Source of the DNA: Phenylobacterium deserti
Lineage (GTDB): Bacteria; Pseudomonadota; Alphaproteobacteria; Caulobacterales; Caulobacteraceae
Length of the DNA: 64,000 nucleotides
Direction: 5' to 3'
Assembly (NCBI GenBank): GCA_945883235.1
Contig: CAMCXF010000011.1
Span: 1 to 64,000, forward strand
Both the position numbers and the translations under genes were made by a program. This document shows, piece after piece, positions 54,416 through 63,219 of this stretch. Each line of letters starts with the position of its first letter. Position 1 is the first letter of the stretch. The notes under the pieces are model-generated. The model searched no databases. It was not told the origin of the DNA and was given only the letters and a program-made list of their open reading frames with translations.

Positions 54416-54434
54416 GATCACTCGAGGCGCTGAA

Positions 54435-55019
54435 TTGACTGCACCAATGCGCCTTGTTCTGGCTTCTGCCAGTCCCCGACGTCTGGATCTTCTGAAACAG
54501 ATCGGGATCGTGCCTGACGCTGTCGATGCGGCCGAGCTCGAAGAAACCCCGCTTCCGGACGAAACACCTCGCCGTCTGGCGCTGCGGCTGGCGATCGCCA
54601 AGGCGGTGGAGGTGGCGGCGCGGCATCCCGGTGCCTTTGTGGTTGCCGCCGATACGGTGGTCGCGGTTGGACGTCGGATCATGCCAAAGGCGGCCGACGC
54701 GGCGGAGGTTCGGGACTGTCTGAACTTGCTGTCCGGGAGGGCGCATCGCGTTCTGACCGGGGTTGCTGTTACAGCCCCGGACGGGCGGGTTGCCAGCCGG
54801 CTGGTAGAAAGCCGGTTACATTTCAAACGCCTCAGCCAGGCCGAGCTTGATGCTTATCTCGCTTGCGGGGAGGGCGTGGGCAAGGCGGGCGGGTATGCTG
54901 TGCAGGGGCGTGCGGCAGCGTTGGTGATTTCGCTTCAGGGCTCGTATTCCGGCGTCGTTGGACTGCCTCTGTATGAGACGTCGAGCCTCCTCACCGGGCT
55001 GGGGATGGCTCTGTCATGA
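54435..55019 (+). CDS. maf: Maf-family nucleoside triphosphate pyrophosphatase
   Basis: A 194-residue house-cleaning enzyme that hydrolyses dTTP/UTP or modified nucleotides; also called septum formation inhibitor. Motifs: LVLASASPRRLDLLKQIGI, the ADTVVAVG segment, MPKAADAAEVRDCLNLLSGR, RVLTGVAV and KAGGYAVQGRAAALVISLQG followed by GSYSGVVGLPL. TTG at 54435 has GAGG upstream; ATG four codons later is an alternative. Its stop overlaps the RNase gene (ATGA). Confidence 0.92.
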   Translation: MTAPMRLVLASASPRRLDLLKQIGIVPDAVDAAELEETPLPDETPRRLALRLAIAKAVEVAARHPGAFVVAADTVVAVGRRIMPKAADAAEVRDCLNLLSGRAHRVLTGVAVTAPDGRVASRLVESRLHFKRLSQAELDAYLACGEGVGKAGGYAVQGRAAALVISLQGSYSGVVGLPLYETSSLLTGLGMALS

Positions 55020-56056
55020 GCGTCAGGCAGATCTTCGTTGATCAGGGCGTGGGAGAGATGCGCGGCGTCGTCACGCTGGACGGTCGCCCGGAGCGATTGT
55101 TGATCCATCGGGCTGACGACGATCAGAAGCTGGCGTTGGGCGCGCGATTGGTGGCGCGCATCGCCGCGATTGAGCCAGCGATGTCCTCCGCCTTTCTGGA
55201 TCTTGGCGACGGCAAGCAAGCGATCCTGGCATTCAAGCCGGACGCAAAGCCGGTGCGAGGTGCGACTGTGGAAATCGAAATCCGCGCCGAGCCGCGCGAG
55301 GGGAAACTGGCCGTAGCGCGATGGATCGGGACAGGCGAGGGCGCGCCTCGGGTTCTGAGTGTGCCGCCCAGCCTGCAAGATAGCCTGCGGACCCTGGTGC
55401 GCGATGTCAGCATCGTCGAGGGGCCGGCGGCCAGAGCAATCGCTGATGAGGCCGAGGCCGAGGCCCTGAAGATTGTCCATCCCTTGCCCGGGGGTGGGAC
55501 CCTGGCAATCGAACCGACCCGGGCCCTGACCGCGATTGACGTCGACCTGGGCGAACGGAAGGGCGCTGATGTGAAACGTGTCTCGCGCCAGGCCAATCTG
55601 GCCGCGTTGGCCGAGGCGGCGCGTCTGCTACGTCTGAAGGGGCTGGGCGGGCTGGTGGTCATTGATCTCGTCGGGCGCGGTCATGACGGCAATGCGATGT
55701 TGGCGGCGGCGCGTGTTGCGTTCGCCCCGGATAACCCCGGTGTCTCCATCGGACCCGTCGGCCGGTTCGGGACCATGGAGTTGTCCATTCCGCGGCGAAC
55801 GCGACCGGTTCTGGAGCGTCTGTGCCAGGCTGATGGCAGCCTGACAGACCGCGCCATTGCCCAACGCCTGATCCGCCGGCTGGAAGACGAAGCCGGGGCT
55901 CAGCCCGGTGCGCGCCTGGTGGCGACGTGTTCGCCGTCTTTGGCCTCGACGGTCGAGGGCCTGGTTCGGGAGCTGGGCGAGCGTTTTGGTCATCGGTTCG
56001 CAGTGGTCGTGGATGGCAACCGTCCCAGAGATCAGATCGATGTGAGGTCGGCATGA
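55016..56056 (+). CDS. Ribonuclease E/G-family protein, short form
   Basis: A 346-residue protein with the catalytic-domain features of RNase E/G but without the long C-terminal scaffold. An S1-like N-terminal part (KLALGARLVARIAAIEPAMS, SAFLDLGDGKQAILAF) is followed by a core with LTAIDVDLGERKG and GLGGLVVIDLVG, which hold the metal-binding acidic residues, and TMELSIPRRTRPVLERLC. It is shorter than typical RNase G (about 490), so it may be a variant of narrow function. Overlaps maf and yacG by four bases on each side. Confidence 0.82.
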   Translation: MSVRQIFVDQGVGEMRGVVTLDGRPERLLIHRADDDQKLALGARLVARIAAIEPAMSSAFLDLGDGKQAILAFKPDAKPVRGATVEIEIRAEPREGKLAVARWIGTGEGAPRVLSVPPSLQDSLRTLVRDVSIVEGPAARAIADEAEAEALKIVHPLPGGGTLAIEPTRALTAIDVDLGERKGADVKRVSRQANLAALAEAARLLRLKGLGGLVVIDLVGRGHDGNAMLAAARVAFAPDNPGVSIGPVGRFGTMELSIPRRTRPVLERLCQADGSLTDRAIAQRLIRRLEDEAGAQPGARLVATCSPSLASTVEGLVRELGERFGHRFAVVVDGNRPRDQIDVRSA

Positions 56057-56211
56057 GCTGTCCGATCTGCGAAAAGCCGACGGTCGATGCCTACAAGCCG
56101 TTCTGTTCGCGTCGATGCGCCGACGTCGATCTGCAACGGTGGTTGACCGGACGCTATGCCGTCGCCGTCGAAGATGACGAGATTTCCGAGGCGGACTTTC
56201 CAGACAAATGA
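56053..56211 (+). CDS. yacG: DNA gyrase inhibitor YacG, zinc-binding
   Basis: A 52-residue protein with a treble-clef zinc site CPIC...CSRRC (MSCPICEKPTVDAYKPFCSR) and the usual DLQRWLTGRYAV followed by an acidic tail. Binds GyrB and limits gyrase activity. The ATG overlaps the RNase stop (ATGA), closing the maf-RNase-yacG operon. Confidence 0.92.
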   Translation: MSCPICEKPTVDAYKPFCSRRCADVDLQRWLTGRYAVAVEDDEISEADFPDK

Positions 56212-56296
56212 TGAGGGTGCGTTTCGCGCCGTGCCGTCGCTGGACTTCATCGGACGGCTCTCTTATAGACGCGGCTCCCGCGCGACGGGACGAAAT

Positions 56297-56372
56297 GCCT
56301 GGGTAGCTCAGTTGGTAGAGCAGCGGATTGAAAATCCGCGTGTCGGTGGTTCGAATCCGCCCCCAGGCACCA
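56297..56372 (+). tRNA. tRNA-Phe (anticodon GAA), CCA encoded
   Basis: The 76-base gene folds with acceptor GCCTGGG/CCCAGGC, D arm GCTC...GAGC, anticodon stem GCGGA/TCCGC with loop TTGAAAA giving GAA, T arm CGGTGG-type stem with TTCGAAT, and ends ACCA. Confidence 0.94.
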
Positions 56373-56895
56373 CGCTTTTCCTGCCGGTTCCGCGGCAAAT
56401 CCCTTGATCGGCCCTGCCCGTATCTCAGGCGCGACGCCAATTTGGCGCGCATACCCAAATCACCAATCTGGGTTCGCCAGAAATGCTGCATTGCAGCAAG
56501 GTCCGGCCAAGCTCCGGCGATCATTCCCCGGGCGCTAAGTGCTTGCGATGTGTGCAGCGCACAATTCGGTCGGGGCATCCCTTGCATGTCATGGAAATCG
56601 AACACTTCTGCCCCTTGACGCCTCCGTATTCGGTTGCCAAAGGGTCGGAGCTGCTTCCTAACAGAGCGGTAAGACTTTGGACGTCCACGCGGAAGTTCAA
56701 GGTCGCCCGCACCGGAAACCGTCGGCCCCGCACATTCGGGAGTACGGTTTCAGGACGGGTGTGGCGGCAGCGGTCCCAGGTTCTGGTGCGCGAAAGCGGG
56801 CTGGAGCAGGGGATAGGAATTCAACCCGGGTAGAGACGCTCTTGCGCGACGACCCTCCGGCCAATCGTGCTAGATCAACCAGGAACTGGCGACAG
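56373..56895. promoter_or_regulatory. Intergenic region before exbB, no gene seen
   Basis: About 520 bases after tRNA-Phe. Open frames here lack ribosome sites and natural composition. It should hold the promoter of the TonB-complex operon; no Fur-box-like repeat stood out. Confidence 0.4.
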
Positions 56896-57774
56896 ATGCT
56901 TGACAACAAACTGAAGCTCACATTCTCCGCTTTCCTTGGCGCTGTTGCGCTAAGCATGAGCGCTCCGGCGTTCGCCCAGAACGCTGCCCCGGCGGCTCCC
57001 GCAGCGGCCGAAGCTGCTGCAGCTGCCCCGGTAGAAGCTGCGCCTGCCGCAGAGGCCCCTGCTGATCCGCCGACCATGAAAAATGCCGGCAAGCTGAACG
57101 TCGGCACCATGTTCATGGACTCCGACCCGGTCGTTAAGGTCATCATGATCGGTCTGTCGCTCGCCTCGATCCTGAGCTGGACGATCCTCCTGACCAAGAT
57201 CCTCGAGTTCCGCGCTCTCAACCGGGTGTCTGACGCTTTCGTCGAGAACTTCCGCAGTGCAAAGTCGGTCAACGACATGAGCAAGATCGCGCTCGCCGAA
57301 GAGTATGACGGCAATCCTCTCGCCGACATGGCCGCCGCAGCCGCCCAGGAAATCGAGCTCAGCCGTCAGGCTGGTCTGTCGATTGCCGGCGAACATCGCG
57401 ACTCCACCATGGATCGTGCCTCGCATGCGGTCAGCGCGGTTCAGGCCGCTCTGGCGCGTCGTCTGTCAGGCGGCATGCAGTATCTGGCTTCCGTCGGCTC
57501 CAACGGTCCTTTTATCGGTCTGTTCGGTACGGTTTACGGGATCATGAACTCGTTCATCGGGATCGCGAACACCAACACGACCAACCTCGCTGTCGTGGCC
57601 CCCGGCATCGCCGAGGCCCTGCTGGCGACCGGTCTGGGCCTCTTCGCCGCCATCCCGTCGGTTATCTTCTACAACTTCTTCCAGACGAAGATCTCCACCT
57701 TCGGGGCGCGCTCGGAAGGGTTTGTCGCCGAGCTGATGAACGCGATCTCGCGGAACCTCGATAAGGGAGCGTAA
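56896..57774 (+). CDS. exbB: ExbB/TolQ-type proton channel subunit
   Basis: A 292-residue inner-membrane protein. ExbB with ExbD forms the proton channel that energises TonB. It has a cleavable signal (AFLGAVALSMSAPAFAQ), an Ala-Pro-rich periplasmic segment, a first span (VVKVIMIGLSLASILSWTIL), a cytoplasmic domain, and the two conserved spans with LASVGSNGPFIGLFGTVYGI and GIAEALLATGLGLFAAIPSV. The ATG at 56896 is chosen over a long upstream extension because it starts the signal peptide and has AGGAA upstream. Confidence 0.92.
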   Translation: MLDNKLKLTFSAFLGAVALSMSAPAFAQNAAPAAPAAAEAAAAAPVEAAPAAEAPADPPTMKNAGKLNVGTMFMDSDPVVKVIMIGLSLASILSWTILLTKILEFRALNRVSDAFVENFRSAKSVNDMSKIALAEEYDGNPLADMAAAAAQEIELSRQAGLSIAGEHRDSTMDRASHAVSAVQAALARRLSGGMQYLASVGSNGPFIGLFGTVYGIMNSFIGIANTNTTNLAVVAPGIAEALLATGLGLFAAIPSVIFYNFFQTKISTFGARSEGFVAELMNAISRNLDKGA

Positions 57775-57779
57775 GCCAG

Positions 57780-58211
57780 ATGGCCGCCAAACTCTCGAGC
57801 GGAGGGGGCGGGCGCAACCAGGAAGAGTCGATGGCCGAAATCAATGTCACGCCCTTCGTGGACGTGATGCTGGTCCTGCTGATCATCTTCATGGTGGCCG
57901 CACCTCTGGCGAGCGTGACTGTCAAGGTCCAGCTCCCGCCCGCGGTCGCTCCACCCGGCACCAATCCTCCGAAGCCGGTCTATATCTCACTGCAGCCGAA
58001 CGGTGGCCTGTTTATCCAGGACTTCCGGACGGACCTGGCGACGATCGGTGACGATCTGCGCAAGCAACTGGGATCTACGCGTAACGCAACCAAGGAGCGT
58101 ATCTTCATCCGTGCGGACAAAGACGTGCTCTACGGCGACTTCATGGGCGTGATGAACGCACTGCAGGACAACCAGTTCTACAGCGTGGCGCTCGTCGGTG
58201 AAGATAAGTAG
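57780..58211 (+). CDS. exbD: ExbD/TolR-type biopolymer transport protein
   Basis: A 143-residue protein with MAEINVTPFVDVMLVLLIIF, the single span in which the aspartate (FVDVMLVLL) carries protons, and a periplasmic domain (IFIRADKDVLYGDFMGVMNA). It follows exbB by five bases and works with ExbB and TonB at the inner membrane. Confidence 0.93.
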   Translation: MAAKLSSGGGGRNQEESMAEINVTPFVDVMLVLLIIFMVAAPLASVTVKVQLPPAVAPPGTNPPKPVYISLQPNGGLFIQDFRTDLATIGDDLRKQLGSTRNATKERIFIRADKDVLYGDFMGVMNALQDNQFYSVALVGEDK

Positions 58212-58221
58212 GTGGTGACAG

Positions 58222-58926
58222 ATGTCTGATACGTCACACAGCGAAGCGATCACCCGGCACAATCCGTTCGACGATCCGAAGCCGAAGTCCCGGCCCGGAA
58301 CGATGATTGCTCTGGGCATCGCGTTGGTCGTTCACGGCGCGCTCGGCGTGTATCTGTGGAAGTCGCGGTTCGACCCGAAGTACAAAGAGTACTCCGACGA
58401 GATCACGGACGTGGCCCTTATCAAGCCCGTCCCACCGCCGCCGCCGCCGCCACCACCACCGCCGCCGAACACGCCGCCGCCGCCGCCTCCGAAGCTGCAG
58501 CCACGGCCCCCGGTCGCGATGCCGGACATGCCCTCGATCCCACCTCTGCCGGTTCCTCCGGTTGAGCGCCGGATCGAAGAGCCGAGGCCCCCGGCAGCCC
58601 CGCCGCCGGAGCCGCCGCGTCCGTCGGTGATCACAAATGCTGACTGGTCACGTCGACCGACTGGCGACGAAATGGCGCGCTACTATCCCGAACGGGCCAC
58701 CCGAATGGAAGTGGGTGGAAGTGCTGCCCTTAGCTGCACAGTCACTGCGCGCGGCACGCTTACCGGCTGTTCGATTACGTCCGAGTCTCCTGCCGATATG
58801 GGCTTTGGTGACGCGGCCATCAAGTTGAGCAAGTTGTTCAAGATGCGTCCGATGTCAAAGGACGGTCAGCCTGTCGATGGCGGTACTGTCCGGATCCCGA
58901 TCCGCTTCAATCTTCCGAAAGAGTAG
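58222..58926 (+). CDS. tonB: TonB energy-transducing protein
   Basis: A 234-residue protein with an N-terminal anchor (GTMIALGIALVVHGALGVYL), a periplasmic linker with long polyproline runs (about residues 70-140) and a C-terminal TonB domain (YYPERATRMEVGGSAALSC, GFGDAAIKLSKLFKMRP). It spans the periplasm and contacts the TonB boxes of receptors such as the two in this window. The third gene of the exbB-exbD-tonB operon. Confidence 0.92.
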   Translation: MSDTSHSEAITRHNPFDDPKPKSRPGTMIALGIALVVHGALGVYLWKSRFDPKYKEYSDEITDVALIKPVPPPPPPPPPPPPNTPPPPPPKLQPRPPVAMPDMPSIPPLPVPPVERRIEEPRPPAAPPPEPPRPSVITNADWSRRPTGDEMARYYPERATRMEVGGSAALSCTVTARGTLTGCSITSESPADMGFGDAAIKLSKLFKMRPMSKDGQPVDGGTVRIPIRFNLPKE

Positions 58927-58945
58927 ATTGCGGTAGCCTTGATAG

Positions 58946-58980
58946 AACCCCGGTGTCGCGAGCCACCGGGGTTTTTCTTT
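58946..58980 (+). terminator. Intrinsic terminator after tonB
   Basis: AACCCCGGTG pairs with CACCGGGGTT across eight bases and is followed by a T-rich tail (TTTCTTT). Confidence 0.85.
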
Positions 58981-59084
58981 GTCTGCCATCGTGGCCCGTG
59001 GCCAGGCCGCTTTCGCCGTGTAACTCTTGTCCATGGCAGACTTGATCGCATCGCGCTCCCCGACTAGAACCTCGCTCGCGATGT

Positions 59085-59161
59085 GCCGCCCTAGCTCAGT
59101 TGGTTAGAGCGCTAGATTGTGGATCTAGAGGTCCTCGGTTCGAGACCGAGGGGTGGTACCA
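59085..59161 (+). tRNA. tRNA-His (anticodon GTG), CCA encoded
   Basis: The 77-base gene folds with acceptor GCCGCCC/GGGTGGT, anticodon stem CTAGA/TCTAG and loop TTGTGGA giving GTG, and T arm CTCGG/CCGAG. The base before G1 is T, not G, and the discriminator is A73 with T72, the form known from Caulobacter-type alphaproteobacteria. Confidence 0.93.
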
Positions 59162-59375
59162 TCGCTTTCACGAACTGTCGGATGCGGGCGCGCGTCGCAG
59201 CGCGGCATCGGATTGACTCGGTCCATCTGACCACAGTCCCTGAAAATGCAATTTTGAACTTGCAGTGCGGGCTGGCTCGGGGCCTGAATTTGCGGAGCTT
59301 GCACGCGCGACATATCCGGAGCGTCGGTTCAGGTTCAGAATAGCCGCCGAAGAGCTGTGCTCAGGGAGAGACGTC

Positions 59376-59684
59376 ATGGAGTTGAAGCCCGGTTCGCGCT
59401 GGAAAAGCGTGGTTTGCGATACGGAGGTGGTGGTGGTGCGGGCTCCGAAGACACCGATTAGCCTGGAATGTGGCGGCCAACTGATGGTGGCCCACGCCGC
59501 AGCAAAGCCAGAGGGCCTTGAACTGTCGCCTGATCACGCGTCAGGGAGCCAGATGGGCAAGCGATTTGCCGATGAGGGCAGCGGTATCGAGGTGCTGTGC
59601 AGCAAGGGCGGCGCAGGATCCCTGGCCATTGATGGGCAGGCTCTCGGGGCCAAGGACGCCAAGAAGCTGCCGGCGTCCGACTAG
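59376..59684 (+). CDS. Conserved small protein heading the acyl-CoA operon
   Basis: A 102-residue cytoplasmic protein (MELKPGSRWKSVVCDTEVVV, ISLECGGQLMVAH, GSQMGKRFADEGSGIEVLCS, KGGAGSLAIDGQALGAKDAK). I recall similar small proteins just upstream of acyl-CoA synthetases in such operons, but their role is unknown. Three cysteines and a compact beta-rich pattern are visible. GGGAGAG before ATG at 59376 sets the start; the stop is eight bases before the synthetase gene. Confidence 0.65.
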   Translation: MELKPGSRWKSVVCDTEVVVVRAPKTPISLECGGQLMVAHAAAKPEGLELSPDHASGSQMGKRFADEGSGIEVLCSKGGAGSLAIDGQALGAKDAKKLPASD

Positions 59685-59692
59685 GCCCAGCC

Positions 59693-61198
59693 ATGCACAC
59701 GACCTTACTGCTCGATATGGCGGCGGACGCCGCGCCCGACCGGCTGGCGCTTGGCCGACGTGGCGAGGGATTGACCTTTGCCGAGCTTCAACGTCGCGCG
59801 CGGGCCGGTGCTGTCGCGCTGGCTGCGCTGGGCGGAGAGACGGTGGCCTTCATCGGATTGAATGGCCCCGCGATGGCGGTGGCGATTTTCGCGTCCGGTT
59901 TATTAGGCAAGCCCTTTGCTCCGTTGAACTATCGCTTGTCTGATGCCGATCTTGGCAGGCTGCTGGCACGGACGGCACCCTCGGTTGCGGTGGTCGATGA
60001 CGACATGCTTGGGCGGCTGGGAACGCCCCCTGGCGTGACGTTGATGTCGCGCAGCGCATTTGACGCGGCCTGCATGGTCTCCAGCAACGTGGAACTGCCT
60101 TACGTTGAGCCCGATATCGGCGTGTTGCTGTTCACCAGCGGAACGACGGGTGAGCCCAAGGCAGCGATCCTGCGGCACTCCAACCTGACGTCCTACGTGA
60201 TCTCCACCGTCGAATTCCTGGGCTCGGACGAGGATGAGGCCGCCCTGGTCAGCGTCCCACCCTATCACATCGCGGGCATTTCAGCGGTGCTCACCGGGGT
60301 CTATGGCGGACGGCGGATCGTGCATCTGGAGGCCTTCACGCCGGAAGCCTGGGTGGAGGAGGCAACCGCCGAGCAGATCACCCACGCCATGGTGGTGCCG
60401 ACCATGTTGGGCCGGATCCTCGATATTCTGGAGGCGCGCGGCGCGGGTCTGCCGCATCTGAAGGCGTTGTCCTATGGCGGGGGGCGGATGCCTCAGCCCG
60501 TGATTGAGCGCGCCCTTCGTGAATTGCCTCACGTCGATTTCGTGAACGCCTACGGCCTCACCGAGACGAGTTCGACAGTGGCCGTGCTGGGGCCGGATGA
60601 TCATCGCGAGGCGATATCGTCGACGGACGAAGCGGTTCGCAAACGGCTCGGCTCGGTCGGCCGACCATTGCCGACGTTGGAGCTGGAAATCCGTGGCGCG
60701 GACGGTGAGGTCCTGCCGGCGGGACAGTCCGGCGAAATCTATGTCCGTGGTGAACAGGTATCCGGCGAATACACCCACAAGAAGGTCGTGCAGGACGACG
60801 GCTGGTTCGCCACCAACGATGGCGGCTGGATGGATGAGGCCGGTTATCTATTCGTGGAAGGACGCCTGGACGACGTGATTGTGCGCGGGGGTGAGAACAT
60901 CTCGCCGGGGGAAATCGAAGACGTGCTGCGCGAGCATCCCAATGTCGCCGATGTCGCGGTGCTGGGCCTGCCAGATGATGAGTGGGGCGAGCGGGTGGCG
61001 GCGGCCGTTGTCGTCAAGGATGGCGTGCCAATCGCCGGGGACCTCGCGGATTGGGTCAAGGCCCGCCTACGCTCGACGAAAACGCCGGATGTCTGGTCGT
61101 TCCGCGACGCGCTGCCCTACAACGACACCGGCAAGCTGTTGCGGCGACAACTCAAGGTCGAAATGGGTGCCGTTGGCCAATCCAGCCCCGCGACCTGA
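59693..61198 (+). CDS. AMP-forming acyl-CoA synthetase
   Basis: A 501-residue adenylate-forming ligase that activates a carboxylic acid to its CoA thioester. It has the P-loop LLFTSGTTGEPKAAILRH (about 144-161), YHIAGISAVLTGVYGGRRIV, NAYGLTETSSTVAVLG (A5), GWFATNDGGWMDEAGYLFVE (A7), GRLDDVIVRGGENISPGEIE (A8) and the A10 lysine in LPYNDTGKLLRRQL. The operon with crotonase, CoA-transferase and amidohydrolase points to catabolism of an unusual acid; the substrate cannot be read. Confidence 0.9.
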   Translation: MHTTLLLDMAADAAPDRLALGRRGEGLTFAELQRRARAGAVALAALGGETVAFIGLNGPAMAVAIFASGLLGKPFAPLNYRLSDADLGRLLARTAPSVAVVDDDMLGRLGTPPGVTLMSRSAFDAACMVSSNVELPYVEPDIGVLLFTSGTTGEPKAAILRHSNLTSYVISTVEFLGSDEDEAALVSVPPYHIAGISAVLTGVYGGRRIVHLEAFTPEAWVEEATAEQITHAMVVPTMLGRILDILEARGAGLPHLKALSYGGGRMPQPVIERALRELPHVDFVNAYGLTETSSTVAVLGPDDHREAISSTDEAVRKRLGSVGRPLPTLELEIRGADGEVLPAGQSGEIYVRGEQVSGEYTHKKVVQDDGWFATNDGGWMDEAGYLFVEGRLDDVIVRGGENISPGEIEDVLREHPNVADVAVLGLPDDEWGERVAAAVVVKDGVPIAGDLADWVKARLRSTKTPDVWSFRDALPYNDTGKLLRRQLKVEMGAVGQSSPAT

Positions 61199-61219
61199 CC
61201 CGCCAGCTGGAGGCCGGAA

Positions 61220-62200
61220 TTGACCTACGACGCCCCGGCAGTGATCACCGACTTGATTGAACTGGGTGGTGCCGGCCTGCACGTCGTCGAACTGGGCCGT
61301 GAGTCGAGTCGACCGCCTGCGGGCGTGGTCCTGTTGGGTGTACACAGGGCCGGAGACATTCCTGTCGCTGGGCTGGACGCGTTCGACATCCTTTTGAGCT
61401 GTGACCGCGATGCGCCGGGCCCCTGGGTCGGCGTTGGCCAGGAAAGCCTCGACGTCGTGATTGAGGCGCTACGTACACGCGCAGCAGCACAGCCGGCGGC
61501 GTCCACCGTTGCGGCACAGGTGTTTCGAATGACGCTGGACGTGGGGTTTGACAAGGCGCTGACGCTGGAGTCGCTGGCCTATTCCACGCTGCTGGCCTCC
61601 GGCCGCTTTCGTGTCTGGCGCGACGCTACGCCCGTCCGTTCCCGGGTTGACGACCAACCGCGCGTTTTGATGTTTCAGGAATCTGACGGTCTTCACATCC
61701 GGTTGAATCGCTCGGCCACCCGCAACGCCTTTGACCCGCGGATGCGCGATGAACTGGTCGAGGCGCTGTCGTTTGCGCTGGATCATCCGGACCGGCCTTA
61801 TGTCATTCTAAGTGGTGAGGGGCCGGCGTTCAGCGCAGGCGGCGATCTGGATACCTTTGGTCAGGCGAGCGATGTCGGCGAGGCGCACCTGATCCGCACC
61901 TTGCGGTCTCCGGCCCGGCTAGTGCGCGAACTTGGCGACCGGATTACGGTTTGCCTGCATGGGGCTTGCGTCGGCGCAGGCATTGAAGTTCCCGCAGCGT
62001 CGGCCCGGATTACGGCGCGACCCGGGACGCACTTTCGACTGCCGGAGGTTTCCATGGGGCTCATTCCCGGGGCAGGCGGCACGGCTACGATTGCGCGCCG
62101 GATCGGGCGGCAGCGTGCGTGCTACATGGCGCTGCTCGGTGACACCATTGACCTTGAGACCGCCATGGCCTGGGGCCTGGTGGATGAGGTCATCGCGTGA
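61220..62200 (+). CDS. Enoyl-CoA hydratase/isomerase-family protein with N-terminal extension
   Basis: A 326-residue protein whose crotonase core begins only near residue 150. It includes LHIRLNRSATRNAFDPRMRD, VILSGEGPAFSAGGDLDTFG (oxyanion loop), VCLHGACVGAGIEVPAASAR and LPEVSMGLIPGAGGTATIAR with the glutamate of the family in PEVSMGL. The first 150 residues are an uncharacterised domain, and the C-terminal helices of standard crotonases are missing. TTG start with GGAGG upstream. Its stop overlaps the next start (GTGA). Acts on a CoA ester produced by the upstream synthetase. Confidence 0.82.
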   Translation: MTYDAPAVITDLIELGGAGLHVVELGRESSRPPAGVVLLGVHRAGDIPVAGLDAFDILLSCDRDAPGPWVGVGQESLDVVIEALRTRAAAQPAASTVAAQVFRMTLDVGFDKALTLESLAYSTLLASGRFRVWRDATPVRSRVDDQPRVLMFQESDGLHIRLNRSATRNAFDPRMRDELVEALSFALDHPDRPYVILSGEGPAFSAGGDLDTFGQASDVGEAHLIRTLRSPARLVRELGDRITVCLHGACVGAGIEVPAASARITARPGTHFRLPEVSMGLIPGAGGTATIARRIGRQRACYMALLGDTIDLETAMAWGLVDEVIA

Positions 62201-63219
62201 GCCCGATTGCTCCGGCACTTGAATTGCTGGGTGCAGAGCTGGCGGTGATTACGGCACGCCATGGCCGCCGGGTCGACGTTGACGGTCTGGGGGTCCTTGA
62301 CCGGGTGGGGCAACTGGCTCTGAACCGGCCCGGTTTGGTCTCGCCGAACGGGGCCTGTCGTCTGTTTCAGGCTGCTGATGGCTGGATGGTTGTAAATCTG
62401 GCCCGCGATGAGGATCACGCCCTGATCCCGGCCTGGTTCCAGTGTGAAACGGAAGCCGATCCCTGGACGATGATTGCGGCACATGCGCGGCTTCATAGCC
62501 GAGCCGACCTGATCGCCCAGGCGGTGCTGCTGGGTCTGCCGGCCGCGGCGGTCGGCGAGGTGAGGGCCGATGAGCTTGACGCGCCGCTTCTGTCCTATGG
62601 GGCCGGTGTCACCGCGCGCGCCCACCTGAGTGTGGTGGACCTCTCCGCGCTTTGGGCTGGACCGATGTGCGGCGCGATCCTGGCGGCGATGGGCGCGACC
62701 GTTTCAAAGATCGAGAGTACCCGACGTCCGGACCCGACGCGGATCTCGACACCTGAGTTTTTCCAACGCCTGAACAGCGCCAAGCGAGGCATCGGCCTGG
62801 ATCTGAGCGCCGAAGATGGTCAGTCGGCACTACGCCTAGCGATGTCCACTGCGGACGTGGTGATTACGAGCGCTCGACCCCGCGCTTTTGCGGGACTGGG
62901 GCTCGACCCCGATCAGATCTTTGGTCTCAACCCCGGCCTCGTCTGGGTGGCGATCACCGGCTACGGCTGGACAGGGGATGCAGCCCTGCGGGTCGCGTTC
63001 GGTGACGATGCGGCGGCGGCGGGCGGCCTGGTTCGCTGGACGGCGGGCGGTGCGCCAAGGTTCCTCGGCGATGCACTGGCCGATCCGGTGACGGGGTTGG
63101 TTGCGGCGCTTGGGGCGCTCAGAGGGCTGGAGGCGGGTGGCGGCGTGCTCGTGGACGTTTCGCTGGGCCGCTCCGCAGCAGGAGCCGCGACGGTCTGCCA
63201 GCTTCGGCGAATCCAATGA
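62197..63219 (+). CDS. CaiB/BaiF-type CoA-transferase, apparently permuted
   Basis: A 340-residue family III CoA-transferase. The usual N-terminal half (VVDLSALWAGPMCGAILAAM, GATVSKIESTRRPD, NSAKRGIGLDLSAEDGQSAL) appears here only from about residue 145. It includes the region of the catalytic aspartate (GDALADPVTGLVAALGALRG). The first 130 residues (RLFQAADGWMVVNLARDEDH, HARLHSRADLIAQAVLLGLP) resemble the C-terminal half of normal members. GTG start overlaps the hydratase stop, and its own stop overlaps the amidohydrolase start, so all are translated together. Confidence 0.75.
   Translation: MSPIAPALELLGAELAVITARHGRRVDVDGLGVLDRVGQLALNRPGLVSPNGACRLFQAADGWMVVNLARDEDHALIPAWFQCETEADPWTMIAAHARLHSRADLIAQAVLLGLPAAAVGEVRADELDAPLLSYGAGVTARAHLSVVDLSALWAGPMCGAILAAMGATVSKIESTRRPDPTRISTPEFFQRLNSAKRGIGLDLSAEDGQSALRLAMSTADVVITSARPRAFAGLGLDPDQIFGLNPGLVWVAITGYGWTGDAALRVAFGDDAAAAGGLVRWTAGGAPRFLGDALADPVTGLVAALGALRGLEAGGGVLVDVSLGRSAAGAATVCQLRRIQ

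Noticed and set aside
56483..56833. 116-codon frame between tRNA-Phe and exbB
   Set aside because: No ribosome site, irregular composition and no resemblance to a known protein.
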